6,835 bases of DNA from Polyangiaceae bacterium (GCA_025934595.1 JAICXU010000172.1:1-6835), one strand, 5' to 3'; shown: positions 1 to 6,704, counted from the first letter of the stretch. Numbers and translations: made by a program. Notes: generated from the letters alone by a model not told the origin.

Positions 1-1
1 A

Positions 2-3000
2 GCGTCGCGAAAAAAAGCAAAGCAAACGCTCCGCGTGCGCGGCATCGAGGCCAACAACTTACGGGGCGTCGACGTCGACGTTCCGCTCGGCGTCGTATGC
101 GCCATCACCGGTCCGAGCGGCTCCGGAAAATCCACGCTCGCTGGCGACGTCCTCCACTGCGCGGTCGGTCGCGCGCTCGGTGACATGAGCCTTGCGCGTC
201 CCGCGAAGCACGATCGACTCGACGGCGTCGGCGCTCTCGCGCGAGTCGTCCTCGTCGATCAAGCGCCGCTCGGTCGCACGGCACGCGGAAATGCGGCGAC
301 GTACACGAAAGCGTGGGATCGCATTCGCGCGCGTTTCGCGACGGTCGAAGACGCCGTCATCCGCGGCCTCACGCCGTCGCATTTTTCGTTCAACGTGCCC
401 GCCGGCCGCTGCGAGACGTGCGCGGGCGAAGGCTACGAAACCGTCGAGATGCAGTTCTTGGCCGACGTCTCGCTCCTCTGCCCCGTGTGCCGCGGTCGCC
501 GCTTCAAACAAGACGTGCTCGACGTGAAGTTCCGCGGCAAGTCGATCGCCGACGTCCTCGAGATGACGATCGAGGACGCGGTGAATTTGTTCGACCCGCC
601 CGGCGCACCTTCGATCGAAAAAGATCCGGCGCTGCGACGCGCCCTGAACCCGGTGATGCGCGTCGGCCTCGGGTACTTGCCGCTCGGACAACCGCTCTCG
701 ATGCTCTCGGGCGGTGAAGCGCAGCGCCTGAAGCTCGCGCGCGCTCTCTCCGAAGAATCGAAAGATACCCTCTATTTGATCGACGAGCCGAGCGCCGGCC
801 TCCATGGCCTCGACACCGGAATCGTGATCGACGCGCTGCACGCGCTCGTCGAAGAGGGGGCGAGCGTCGTCGTCGTCGAGCACGATCTCGACGTGATTCG
901 CGCGGCGGATTGGGTCATCGACCTCGGTCCCGGCGGCGGACCGCACGGCGGGAAAATCGTCGCGGAAGGAACGCCGGAGGACGTCGCGAAGACGGACACG
1001 AGAACGGGCGTCGCCCTGCGCGATGTCGGCGCGAAGACACCCCCCATGAAATCCGAGAAGCGCGTGCAGGGGCCCGACGCGATCTCCGTGCATCATGCAC
1101 GCGAGCACAATTTGAAGGACGTCTCGTGCGAGGTCCCTCGCGGAAAGCTGTGCGTCGTCACCGGGCCGTCGGGCTCCGGAAAATCGTCGCTCGCGTTCGA
1201 CGTCGTCTTCGCCGAAGGCCAGCGTCGCTTCATGGAGACGCTCACGCCGTACGCGCGTCAGTTTTTGCCGACGCTGCCTCGCCCCGACGTCGACAAAGTC
1301 ACGGGCGTGCCGCCTTCGATCGCGCTCGAGCAGCGCATCTCGCGCGCCGGAGCGAACTCCACCGTCGCCACCGTCACGGAGGTCGCTCATTACTTGCGCC
1401 TCCTCTATGCGAAAGCGGGAGAGATGCATTGCCCGAAGTGCGACTCCGCGGTGGCGCCGCTGTCGCCCGACGATCTCTTCGCGAGGCTCACGGATCAGCG
1501 AGGAAACAAGACGATTTACTCGCCGGCCGTGCGGGCTCGCAAAGGCACGTATCTCGATCTGTTCGTCGCGGCCGCGCGCAGCGGCGTGAAAACGGCTCGC
1601 GTCGACGGCGCGATCGTCGCCATCGCCCCTCCGCCGAAGCTCGCGAAGACGAAAGAGCACACGATCGATCTCATCGTGCATTACGGAGATCCTTCGTCCT
1701 TCGAGCGCGCCATGTTCGATCGCGCGATCGCATGGGGCGCGGGCGGATTGCGCGTCGCCGACGGTCCGCCTTCGGCGAAGCCCACGAAAGACGAAGAGAC
1801 GTTGTCGACGGCGCGCTCCTGTCAGAAGTGCGGCGCCGGCGTTCCCGAGATCGACCCGCGCTGGTTCTCGTTCAATACGACACAAGGTCAATGCGAGGTC
1901 TGCGAAGGCAGCGGCGTCGCTCCCGGACACGACGCCACGGATTCGAACGCTCCGAAGTGCAAATCGTGCGGCGGCGCTCGTCTCGCGATCTTGCCGCGCA
2001 ACGTGCGCCTCTTCGGCGAGCGGTATCACGAGCTCTGCGGGCGCGACGTCGCGACGGCGCTCGCTCTCACGAAAGCCTGGAAATTCTCGGGTAGAAACGC
2101 GATCATCGCGGAGGCGCCGCACGGCGAGCTCGTGCGCCGGTTGCAGTTCATCGCCGACGTCGGGCTCGGTTATCTCGCGCTCGAGCGGCCCGCGTCGACT
2201 CTGTCGGGCGGCGAGATGCAACGCTTGCGACTGTCGGCGCAGCTCGGCAGCGGTCTCACGGGCGCGCTCTACGTGCTCGACGAGCCCACCATCGGACTCC
2301 ATCCACGCGACACGCGGCTCCTTCTCGCCAACTTGCGCGCGCTCACCGAGTGCGGATCCACCGTGCTCGTCGTCGAGCACGACGCCGAGACCATCGCCGC
2401 CGCCGACCACGTCATCGATCTCGGACCCGGCGGAGGACGCACCGGCGGGCACATCATCGCGGCCGGCCCCGCTGCGCGCGTGCTCACCGACGAGCGATCT
2501 CCGACCGCACGCGCATTGCGCGAAACCGGTAAAATCCAGCGTCCGAAGCGGCCCATCCCCGATCGCTGGACGGAGCTCACCGGCGCCACCGCGAACAACT
2601 TGAAGCGCGCCACGCTGCGCATCCCCGCCGGCCGCATGACCGTCGTCGCGGGAGTCAGCGGCTCGGGCAAGAGCACGCTCGTACGCGGCGTCTTCTATCC
2701 GGCCGTTCGCAAAGCGCTCGGTCTCGTCGCCGACCCGCCGATGCCTTTCGAAAAATTGAAGGGCGAGAAATGTCACAAACGCGCGCTCGCCGTCGATCAA
2801 TCACCCATCGGGCGCACGCCGCGATCGGTTCCCGCGACGTTCCTCGGCGTGTTCGACGAGATCCGGCGCCTCTTCGCATCACTGCCCGAATCGAAAGTCC
2901 GCGGTTACACGCCGTCGCGATTTTCGTTCAACGGCGGAGGCGGCGGACGTTGCCAAGCTTGCCAAGGCCAAGGCGCGATCGTCGCGGAAATGGCTTTTTT

Positions 3001-3622
3001 ACCCGATGTCATCGCTCCATGTGAGGCATGCGGCGGCGCGCGATTCGAGCCCGCCACGCTCGACATTCGCTATGCCGGTCTTTCGATCGGCGACGTTCTC
3101 CATCTCTCCGCGCAAGATGCGGCCGACGTCTTCAAGTCGCATCCCAAGATCGCGCGACCCCTCGCCACGCTCACCGATCTCGGCGTCGGGTACGTGCAAA
3201 TCGGACAAGGCTCGAACACGCTCTCGGGCGGTGAAGCGCAACGTCTCAAGCTCGCCGCCGAGCTCACGGCCGGCGTCGCGCACGAGCCGACGCTCTACGT
3301 GCTCGACGAGCCCACGACCGGCTTGCATCTCTCCGACGTGAAGCGCTTGATCTCCGTGCTCGATCGTCTCGTCGAGCGCGGCGACACGCTCGTCATCGTC
3401 GAGCATCATCCCGATGTCATCGCTTCTGCAGATTGGGTCGTCGAGCTCGGTCCCGAAGGCGGCGCGCGCGGAGGACAGGTCGTCTTCGAAGGTGAGCCCT
3501 CAAAGCTTTTCCGCGCCGACACGCCGACGGGTCGTTTCTTCGCGTCGTCACGCAACGAGGCCGCGGCACCGCGAAAAACGCCGAAAAAGGCGGCCTCGCG
3601 TGCAGCGGGCGCGAGCGAGTAA
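2..3622 (+). CDS. uvrA: Tandem (double-length) UvrA-like excinuclease ABC subunit A, 5' partial
   Basis: DNA-damage-recognition ATPase of nucleotide excision repair; family UvrA dimers scan DNA and load UvrB. The frame is open to the left edge and the first residues resemble the linker before a UvrA C-half, so the gene starts outside the window. Residues below count from the in-frame GTG at 35 (1195 codons from there). C-half of copy 1: Walker A GPSGSGKST 26-34, zinc finger C126/C129-C149/C152, signature LSGGEAQR 224-231, Walker B with D250/E251. N-half of copy 2: Walker A 377-384, a UvrB-binding-like region about 475-585, zinc finger C596/C599-C620/C623, signature LSGGEMQR 723-730, D749/E750. 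C-half of copy 2: Walker A GVSGSGKST 873-881, zinc finger C973/C976-C996/C999, signature 1063-1070, D1091/E1092. All modules look functional. The C-terminus is a basic Ala/Lys-rich tail. Canonical UvrA is about 940 aa; the full protein here is probably near 1,800 aa. Copy 2 lacks the usual insertion domain. Function by family is firm; the role of the duplication is not known to me. Confidence 0.95.
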   Translation, partial: ASRKKAKQTLRVRGIEANNLRGVDVDVPLGVVCAITGPSGSGKSTLAGDVLHCAVGRALGDMSLARPAKHDRLDGVGALARVVLVDQAPLGRTARGNAATYTKAWDRIRARFATVEDAVIRGLTPSHFSFNVPAGRCETCAGEGYETVEMQFLADVSLLCPVCRGRRFKQDVLDVKFRGKSIADVLEMTIEDAVNLFDPPGAPSIEKDPALRRALNPVMRVGLGYLPLGQPLSMLSGGEAQRLKLARALSEESKDTLYLIDEPSAGLHGLDTGIVIDALHALVEEGASVVVVEHDLDVIRAADWVIDLGPGGGPHGGKIVAEGTPEDVAKTDTRTGVALRDVGAKTPPMKSEKRVQGPDAISVHHAREHNLKDVSCEVPRGKLCVVTGPSGSGKSSLAFDVVFAEGQRRFMETLTPYARQFLPTLPRPDVDKVTGVPPSIALEQRISRAGANSTVATVTEVAHYLRLLYAKAGEMHCPKCDSAVAPLSPDDLFARLTDQRGNKTIYSPAVRARKGTYLDLFVAAARSGVKTARVDGAIVAIAPPPKLAKTKEHTIDLIVHYGDPSSFERAMFDRAIAWGAGGLRVADGPPSAKPTKDEETLSTARSCQKCGAGVPEIDPRWFSFNTTQGQCEVCEGSGVAPGHDATDSNAPKCKSCGGARLAILPRNVRLFGERYHELCGRDVATALALTKAWKFSGRNAIIAEAPHGELVRRLQFIADVGLGYLALERPASTLSGGEMQRLRLSAQLGSGLTGALYVLDEPTIGLHPRDTRLLLANLRALTECGSTVLVVEHDAETIAAADHVIDLGPGGGRTGGHIIAAGPAARVLTDERSPTARALRETGKIQRPKRPIPDRWTELTGATANNLKRATLRIPAGRMTVVAGVSGSGKSTLVRGVFYPAVRKALGLVADPPMPFEKLKGEKCHKRALAVDQSPIGRTPRSVPATFLGVFDEIRRLFASLPESKVRGYTPSRFSFNGGGGGRCQACQGQGAIVAEMAFLPDVIAPCEACGGARFEPATLDIRYAGLSIGDVLHLSAQDAADVFKSHPKIARPLATLTDLGVGYVQIGQGSNTLSGGEAQRLKLAAELTAGVAHEPTLYVLDEPTTGLHLSDVKRLISVLDRLVERGDTLVIVEHHPDVIASADWVVELGPEGGARGGQVVFEGEPSKLFRADTPTGRFFASSRNEAAAPRKTPKKAASRAAGASE

Positions 3623-3631
3623 ACTGCGGGC

Positions 3632-5017
3632 ATGAGTCTTCTCGAGGTCGACAATCCGTACACGGGCGAAGTCGCCGTCGAGGTTCCTCTCGCCAACGCA
3701 GAGGACGTGAACCGAACGCTCGATGCGTCGCGCGCGGCGGCGAAAGCATTTCGTTCGTCGAAGATCGCCGATCGCAAAGCCCTCTGCGAGCGCGCGACCG
3801 CGGCCATGGAAAAAAATGCCGACGCGATCGCGCACGACATCTCGAAGATGATGGGCAAGCCGGTCTCGCAAGCGAAGGGCGAGGTCGGCGGCATGGCCGG
3901 ACGCGCGCGCCACATGATCTCCATCGCGGAAGAAGCGCTCGCGGACACCGTGCTCGAGCCGAAAGAAAATTTCGAGCGTCGCATCGCGCGCGATCCGCTC
4001 GGCGTCGTGCTCGATCTACCGGCGTGGAATTATCCGCTGCTCACCGCCGTGAATGCGGTGATCCCGGCCGTGCTCGCGGGCAACTCCGTCATCGTGAAAC
4101 ATTCGCCGCGGTCACCGCTCTGCGGAAAACATTTCGCCGACGCATTCGCGGTCGCAGGGGCGCCGAAAGGGCTTGTTTTGGCGCTCGATTGCGATCACCC
4201 GACGTCGGAGAAGATCGTCGCCGATCCGCGCGTCGATCACGTCATCTTCACGGGCTCGATCTTCGGCGGTCATCGCATCGCACGAGCCGCGGCCGGAAAG
4301 TTCATGCACGTCGGCTACGAGCTCGGCGGAAATGATCCGGCCTACGTCGCCGCCGACTGCGATCTCGAAAAAACAGTAGAGAACGTCGTCGACGGCGCGA
4401 TCTACAACGCCGGCCAAAGCTGCTGCGGAGTCGAGCGCGTGTACGTGCACGAGAGCGTGTACGACGAATTCGTCGGGGCGTGCGAGCCGCTCGTCCGCGC
4501 CTACGTCATGGGCGATCCCGAAGACGCGAAGACGTCGCTCGGTCCCATTGCGCAACCGAATCATCCCGCCGAGCTCGAGGACATGACGCGCGACGCGACG
4601 GGCAAAGGCGCGAAGCTCGTCGCCGGCGGCAAACGCGCGAAGGTGGGCGGCAAAGGCCGCTTCTTCGAAGCGACATTGATTGCAGACTGCACACACGAAA
4701 TGGCTTTATTCCAGCGGGAATCGTTCGGCCCGATCGTCGCCGTCATGAAAGTGAAATCCGACGAAGAGGCGCTCACCAAAATGAACGACTCCTCGCTCGG
4801 TCTCACCGCGAGCATCTGGACCCGAGATCGCGACCGCGCCGACAAGCTCGCACGCGCGCTCGATTTCGGCACCGTTTACATGAATCGCTGCGACGCGCTG
4901 GATCCGGCATTGCCGTGGACCGGCGTCAAAGATTCGGGTCGAGGCTCGAGCCTCTCGAGGCTCGGCTTCGACGCGCTGACGAGACCGAAAGCGCTCCACT
5001 ATCGACTGAAGCTCTAG
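3632..5017 (+). CDS. NAD(P)-dependent aldehyde dehydrogenase family protein
   Basis: Soluble enzyme of the aldehyde dehydrogenase superfamily, oxidising an aldehyde to a carboxylic acid with NAD(P)+; the substrate cannot be read from sequence. It has 461 residues, slightly short of the usual 470-500. Visible landmarks are the substrate-pocket/oxyanion Asn in PAWNYP (W132, N133), cofactor Lys156 in VIVKHSP, FTGS 206-209 of the nucleotide site, general base Glu230 in ELGGNDP, nucleophile Cys264 in GQSCC (followed by Cys265), and Glu363 in ESFGP. All catalytic residues are present. The position that in many NAD-specific members is a Glu binding the adenosine ribose (K-x-x-E) is Pro159 here, so cofactor preference is uncertain. 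The ATG at 3632 is the first good start and lies 9 nt after the uvrA stop; no strong Shine-Dalgarno is visible, so translational coupling is plausible. Its TAG stop overlaps the stop of the convergent lipoprotein gene. Succinate-semialdehyde- or betaine-aldehyde-type activity is possible but unsupported. Confidence 0.93.
   Translation: MSLLEVDNPYTGEVAVEVPLANAEDVNRTLDASRAAAKAFRSSKIADRKALCERATAAMEKNADAIAHDISKMMGKPVSQAKGEVGGMAGRARHMISIAEEALADTVLEPKENFERRIARDPLGVVLDLPAWNYPLLTAVNAVIPAVLAGNSVIVKHSPRSPLCGKHFADAFAVAGAPKGLVLALDCDHPTSEKIVADPRVDHVIFTGSIFGGHRIARAAAGKFMHVGYELGGNDPAYVAADCDLEKTVENVVDGAIYNAGQSCCGVERVYVHESVYDEFVGACEPLVRAYVMGDPEDAKTSLGPIAQPNHPAELEDMTRDATGKGAKLVAGGKRAKVGGKGRFFEATLIADCTHEMALFQRESFGPIVAVMKVKSDEEALTKMNDSSLGLTASIWTRDRDRADKLARALDFGTVYMNRCDALDPALPWTGVKDSGRGSSLSRLGFDALTRPKALHYRLKL
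4941..4964. repeat. Overlapping palindromes near the 3' end of the aldehyde dehydrogenase gene
   Basis: Three alternating 7-mers lie in a row: GAGGCTC (4941-4947), GAGCCTC (4948-4954), then TC and GAGGCTC (4957-4963). The first two form a perfect 14-bp palindrome. The last two give a hairpin of at least 7 bp with a CTCG loop (4947-4964). The middle copy can pair with either neighbour but not both. The site is inside coding sequence (GRGSSLSRLG) and lies 50-75 nt beyond the stop of the convergent small-lipoprotein gene. It could slow or end transcription coming from the minus strand. No T-run follows on either strand, so it is not a standard intrinsic terminator. Confidence 0.4.
5014..5017. 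other. CTAG tetranucleotide holding both convergent stop codons
   Basis: The plus-strand dehydrogenase ends in TAG at 5015-5017 and the minus-strand lipoprotein gene ends in TAG read from 5016 down to 5014. The two genes overlap by four bases in a palindromic CTAG. There is no intergenic space for a terminator between them, so convergent transcripts must overlap unless they end inside the opposite gene. Confidence 0.9.
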
Positions 5018-5244
5018 AGCGGTTTGTTCGGCTCGTTGACTTGGTCGCAGCGTGACATGCAATCGTAATTGTCTGCGCACGCGGTGATGCAGTCCTGCGA
5101 CTTGTCTTGTTTGTGATTGCACTTCGGATCGCGCTCGCACTTTTGCGGATCTTGCGCGGCGGCCTTTTCGGCGGCGCCGCACCCCGGCAAAAAGAGCATG
5201 CTGGAAGACACGATCATCAGCACGACGAGGACACTCCGAGGCAT
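5014..5244 (-). CDS. Small Cys-rich lipoprotein, 76 aa, unknown function
   Basis: The N-terminus has an Arg at residue 4, a hydrophobic stretch (VLVVLMIVSSSMLF) and a lipobox LPGC with the lipidated Cys at residue 22. This predicts cleavage by signal peptidase II and anchoring to a membrane. The mature peptide is about 55 residues, hydrophilic, and has six further cysteines spaced C-x5-C-x9-C-x3-C-x5-C-x3-C. The even number and regular spacing suggest three disulfides in the periplasm or at the surface. The last four cysteines form two CX3C pairs, as in a disulfide-stapled helical hairpin. The start is the ATG at 5244 because the signal peptide begins there. It lies 34 nt downstream of the larger lipoprotein gene on the same strand and is probably cotranscribed with it. 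Its stop overlaps that of the aldehyde dehydrogenase. I do not recognise the family. Confidence 0.8.
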   Translation of the reverse strand: MPRSVLVVLMIVSSSMLFLPGCGAAEKAAAQDPQKCERDPKCNHKQDKSQDCITACADNYDCMSRCDQVNEPNKPL

Positions 5245-5278
5245 CCATCGATCATACGCGCGCTCATGACGAGCGCCC

Positions 5279-6253
5279 TTATTTTCGCGTGCAGCGGTTG
5301 AGCGCGCGCTCGACGGCCTTGAGGTACGGGCTGTCGTGCGAGAGCGGGTAATGCCACTCGTAGAAACCGATGAAGTGATGGTTTTTCACGTGCGAGCACA
5401 CTTTGACGATTTCCTTTTCGATCTCCTTCGGCGTGTACCTCGGCGGATACGGCGCGATGTTCAGCATCGGAGCTACGCGTGAGTGCTTCGCGAGCGTCGC
5501 GTTCCCGCGATAGACGCCGCGGTCGTAGTAAAGATCGTCGATGCGCGTGTCGTCCGTGTAGAGCTCCGCGAAATACGCCGCGACGTGCGGAGCACGAACG
5601 AGCCGCCAGCGGTCGTCGCGAAACGCCATGTACTCGAAGCCGCGCTTCTCGCCTTTCGCGCAACGATCCACGCGGAGCTTTTCGAGCGAGAACGCATTGC
5701 TCGGGTTCGTGTCGTCGTAGAAAAAGTCGTCGCCGTTCGGATCCTTGATTTCGCCGTTCGAGTGGCACTCGCGAAAGTCGGGGTCTTGCTTCGTGCGATC
5801 CGCGGTCCAGCATCCGTTCGAGTGCAGGTCCTCCGCGAGATACGTGTAAATTGCAAATGTCGCGTGAATGCGCTTTTTGCAGCGCACCGGCGCTGGGGGC
5901 GGAGGCGCGGTCGTGCCCCCGTTGATTTTCGCCGGCGCGATCTCGGTCGTCACGGGCGCGTCGATCACGTCGTCGAGGGGATCGGCCGAATCCACGAGCC
6001 CGTCGGCTTCGTCGTTCTCGTCGATCTCGGAGCGATCGGCGATCGCGTCGATCGCGTCGTCGCTCACCATCGGCTCGGGATCGGGTCCGAGCCCGTCGAG
6101 ATCGACGCCGTCGAAGTCCTCGTCCGTGAAGCCGTCGGTGTCGAGCTCCTCCACGTTGCTTGCCGTCGCTTCGTCGGCCGCTTGTCCGCACGCGACGACG
6201 CAAAGCAAAAGCGAAATTCCGATCGCGAGCCTTCGAATCAGACAGAGCTTCAT
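5279..6253 (-). CDS. Lipoprotein with Asp-rich N-terminal tract and a six-Cys C-terminal domain, unknown function
   Basis: The protein has 324 residues from the ATG at 6253. The frame stays open upstream to 6463, but the 6253 start is chosen because a clean lipoprotein signal follows it: MKLCLIRR, hydrophobic core, lipobox VVAC with lipid Cys22. Residues 35-100 are strongly acidic and contain DTDGFTDEDFDGVDLDG (38-54), which resembles the DxDG-type loops of thrombospondin-3 or EF-hand-like calcium sites. No canonical EF-hand is complete. A Thr/Pro linker with PPPP follows (114-122). The C-terminal domain, about 125-324, is rich in Tyr, Trp and His and has six cysteines (C125, C148, C163, C198, C286, C321), an even number compatible with three disulfides. 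I do not recognise this domain and assign no activity. The DNA under the acidic tract has a 9-bp tandem repeat (GATCGCGTC at 6041-6058). It is the first gene of a likely two-gene operon with the small lipoprotein. No convincing Shine-Dalgarno is seen. Confidence 0.85.
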   Translation of the reverse strand: MKLCLIRRLAIGISLLLCVVACGQAADEATASNVEELDTDGFTDEDFDGVDLDGLGPDPEPMVSDDAIDAIADRSEIDENDEADGLVDSADPLDDVIDAPVTTEIAPAKINGGTTAPPPPAPVRCKKRIHATFAIYTYLAEDLHSNGCWTADRTKQDPDFRECHSNGEIKDPNGDDFFYDDTNPSNAFSLEKLRVDRCAKGEKRGFEYMAFRDDRWRLVRAPHVAAYFAELYTDDTRIDDLYYDRGVYRGNATLAKHSRVAPMLNIAPYPPRYTPKEIEKEIVKVCSHVKNHHFIGFYEWHYPLSHDSPYLKAVERALNRCTRK

Positions 6254-6305
6254 GCGAGCGGGTATCGCAACGTCCGTGCCCGCAACCAGACGCCGCACAA
6301 CCTCA

Positions 6306-6334
6306 CGAAATGCCGTATTTTCTAGGCCATTTCG
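6306..6334. promoter_or_regulatory. Dyad with AT-rich centre upstream of the lipoprotein operon
   Basis: CGAAATGCC (6306-6314) and its near-complement GGCCATTTCG (6325-6334) flank an AT-rich centre GTATTTTCTA. One extra C in the right arm is the only imperfection. It lies about 53-81 nt upstream of the lipoprotein start at 6253, a usual position for an operator or a promoter-associated site. It is the most AT-rich patch in the region between the gene and the terminal repeat. No regulator can be named; it could also be a leader stem-loop. Confidence 0.3.
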
Positions 6335-6340
6335 CGTCCA

Positions 6341-6362
6341 CCGGGGATCGTGAGCATCCCGG
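6341..6362. repeat. Small bulged hairpin
   Basis: CCGGGGAT (6341-6348) pairs with ATCCCGG (6356-6362), leaving one bulged G and a 7-nt loop. It may be part of the 5' leader or promoter region of the lipoprotein operon. Nothing shows a function. Confidence 0.25.
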
Positions 6363-6480
6363 ATCGACAGCGTACCGGTCTCGCGAACGCACGCGAGCGG
6401 CTCGCGAATGGCGAAGCGGGGGGCGGGGAGGATGACTGCGCGCGGGCGTGGTCGCGACGGCACGGAGCGTTGTCGGGAGC

Positions 6481-6501
6481 ACTCGCGGTAAGGCGAGTTT
6501 T
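6481..6501 (+). terminator. Terminator-like hairpin with short T-run
   Basis: ACTCGC (6481-6486) and GCGAGT (6493-6498) form a 6-bp stem with a 6-nt loop, followed by TTT, giving a run of four T with the stem's last base. The form resembles a weak plus-strand intrinsic terminator. No plus-strand gene ends nearby, so it may be coincidental or may insulate the neighbouring repeat element. Confidence 0.25.
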
Positions 6502-6509
6502 GTTCTGGT

Positions 6510-6524
6510 GGGCCTTAACGGCCC
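6510..6524. repeat. Hairpin abutting the left end of the inverted-repeat element
   Basis: GGGCC (6510-6514) and GGCCC (6520-6524) flank a 5-nt loop that reads GTTAA on the minus strand. The hairpin touches the first base of the terminal hairpin at 6525 with no gap. It is either the true outer end of the element, whose partner would lie beyond the window, or the insertion target. Confidence 0.4.
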
Positions 6525-6643
6525 CTCATTTTCCTGCGGAAAATGAGCCTCCCCGTCGTTGCTTACGCAAAGCGTTTTGCTTCGCAAAACGCTGATTCAA
6601 GATCGCGCGAGGATCGGCTCGCTCCGCGAGCCCACCGACCGCA
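6525..6643 (+). repeat. Left arm of the inverted-repeat element
   Basis: Hairpin A: CTCATTTTCC (6525-6534), loop TGC, GGAAAATGAG (6538-6547). Hairpin B: GCGTTTTGC (6572-6580), loop TTC, GCAAAACGC (6584-6592). Hairpin C: GGCTCGC (6616-6622), loop TCC, GCGAGCC (6626-6632). On the minus strand the loops read GCA, GAA and GGA. A further small stem TTGC-TTAC-GCAA lies between A and B (6559-6570). The arm ends at CCGCA (6639-6643), beyond which similarity to the other arm is lost. Confidence 0.85.
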
Positions 6644-6653
6644 GGAGAAAAGA

Positions 6654-6704
6654 ATGAACGTCCAACGCTTCGCTCGGACGAAAGAAAAAGACGAACAGAT
6701 TTGA
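6654..6704 (+). CDS. Possible 16-codon mini-ORF in the spacer of the inverted repeat
   Basis: ATG at 6654 follows a strong Shine-Dalgarno-like AGGAG (6643-6647) at 6-nt spacing, a better ribosome site than any gene in this window shows. The peptide would be MNVQRFARTKEKDEQI, basic then charged, ending at TGA 6702-6704 just before the right arm. No signal or known motif is seen. It overlaps a spacer hairpin (6659-6680). It may be a leader peptide, a small peptide gene, or chance in a purine-rich spacer; chance is most likely. Confidence 0.15.
   Translation: MNVQRFARTKEKDEQI
6659..6680. repeat. Spacer hairpin inside the inverted-repeat element
   Basis: CGTCC (6659-6663) pairs with GGACG (6676-6680). 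The interior is imperfect but closes on GC-TTC-GC (6667-6673), which reads GCGAAGC on the minus strand, the same 7-mer core as hairpin B and right hairpin A. A second possible stem, AAGACGA against TCGTCTT, spans the rest of the spacer (about 6688-6716). Confidence 0.4.

Larger units (their letters stand above)
6254..6524. other. Gene-free region upstream of the lipoprotein operon
   Basis: No convincing coding sequence lies here on either strand; the short open frames have no family-like sequence and no good ribosome sites. The region should hold the promoter of the minus-strand lipoprotein operon, but I cannot point to a reliable -35/-10 pair. It contains several small dyads, listed separately where clear. 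These include a perfect palindrome CGCGAGC-G-GCTCGCG at 6392-6406, partly exclusive with a CTCGCG/CGCGAG stem at 6380-6397. They may be chance products of the high GC content. Confidence 0.6.

Noticed and set aside
35..37. GTG at 35 as the true uvrA start
   Set aside because: The frame is open to the window edge, the upstream residues look like an inter-half linker, and starting there would yield a UvrA beginning with a C-half.
59..2800. 913-codon open frame on the minus strand antisense to uvrA
   Set aside because: It is Arg/Asp/Ala-rich with no recognisable domain and mirrors the strong codon bias of uvrA, whose plus-strand motifs are unambiguous.
4706..5248. 180-codon minus-strand frame over the dehydrogenase 3' end
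   Set aside because: It overlaps both the dehydrogenase and the small lipoprotein in a different frame and has no domain-like features.
5483..6325. 280-codon plus-strand frame opposite the large lipoprotein gene
   Set aside because: It is a shadow frame, rich in Arg and Val, with no signal or domain, and incompatible with the clear lipoprotein on the other strand.
6254..6463. 70-residue N-terminal extension of the 324-aa lipoprotein
   Set aside because: It is Arg/Pro-rich and would bury the lipoprotein signal peptide; the ATG at 6253 starts a clean signal.
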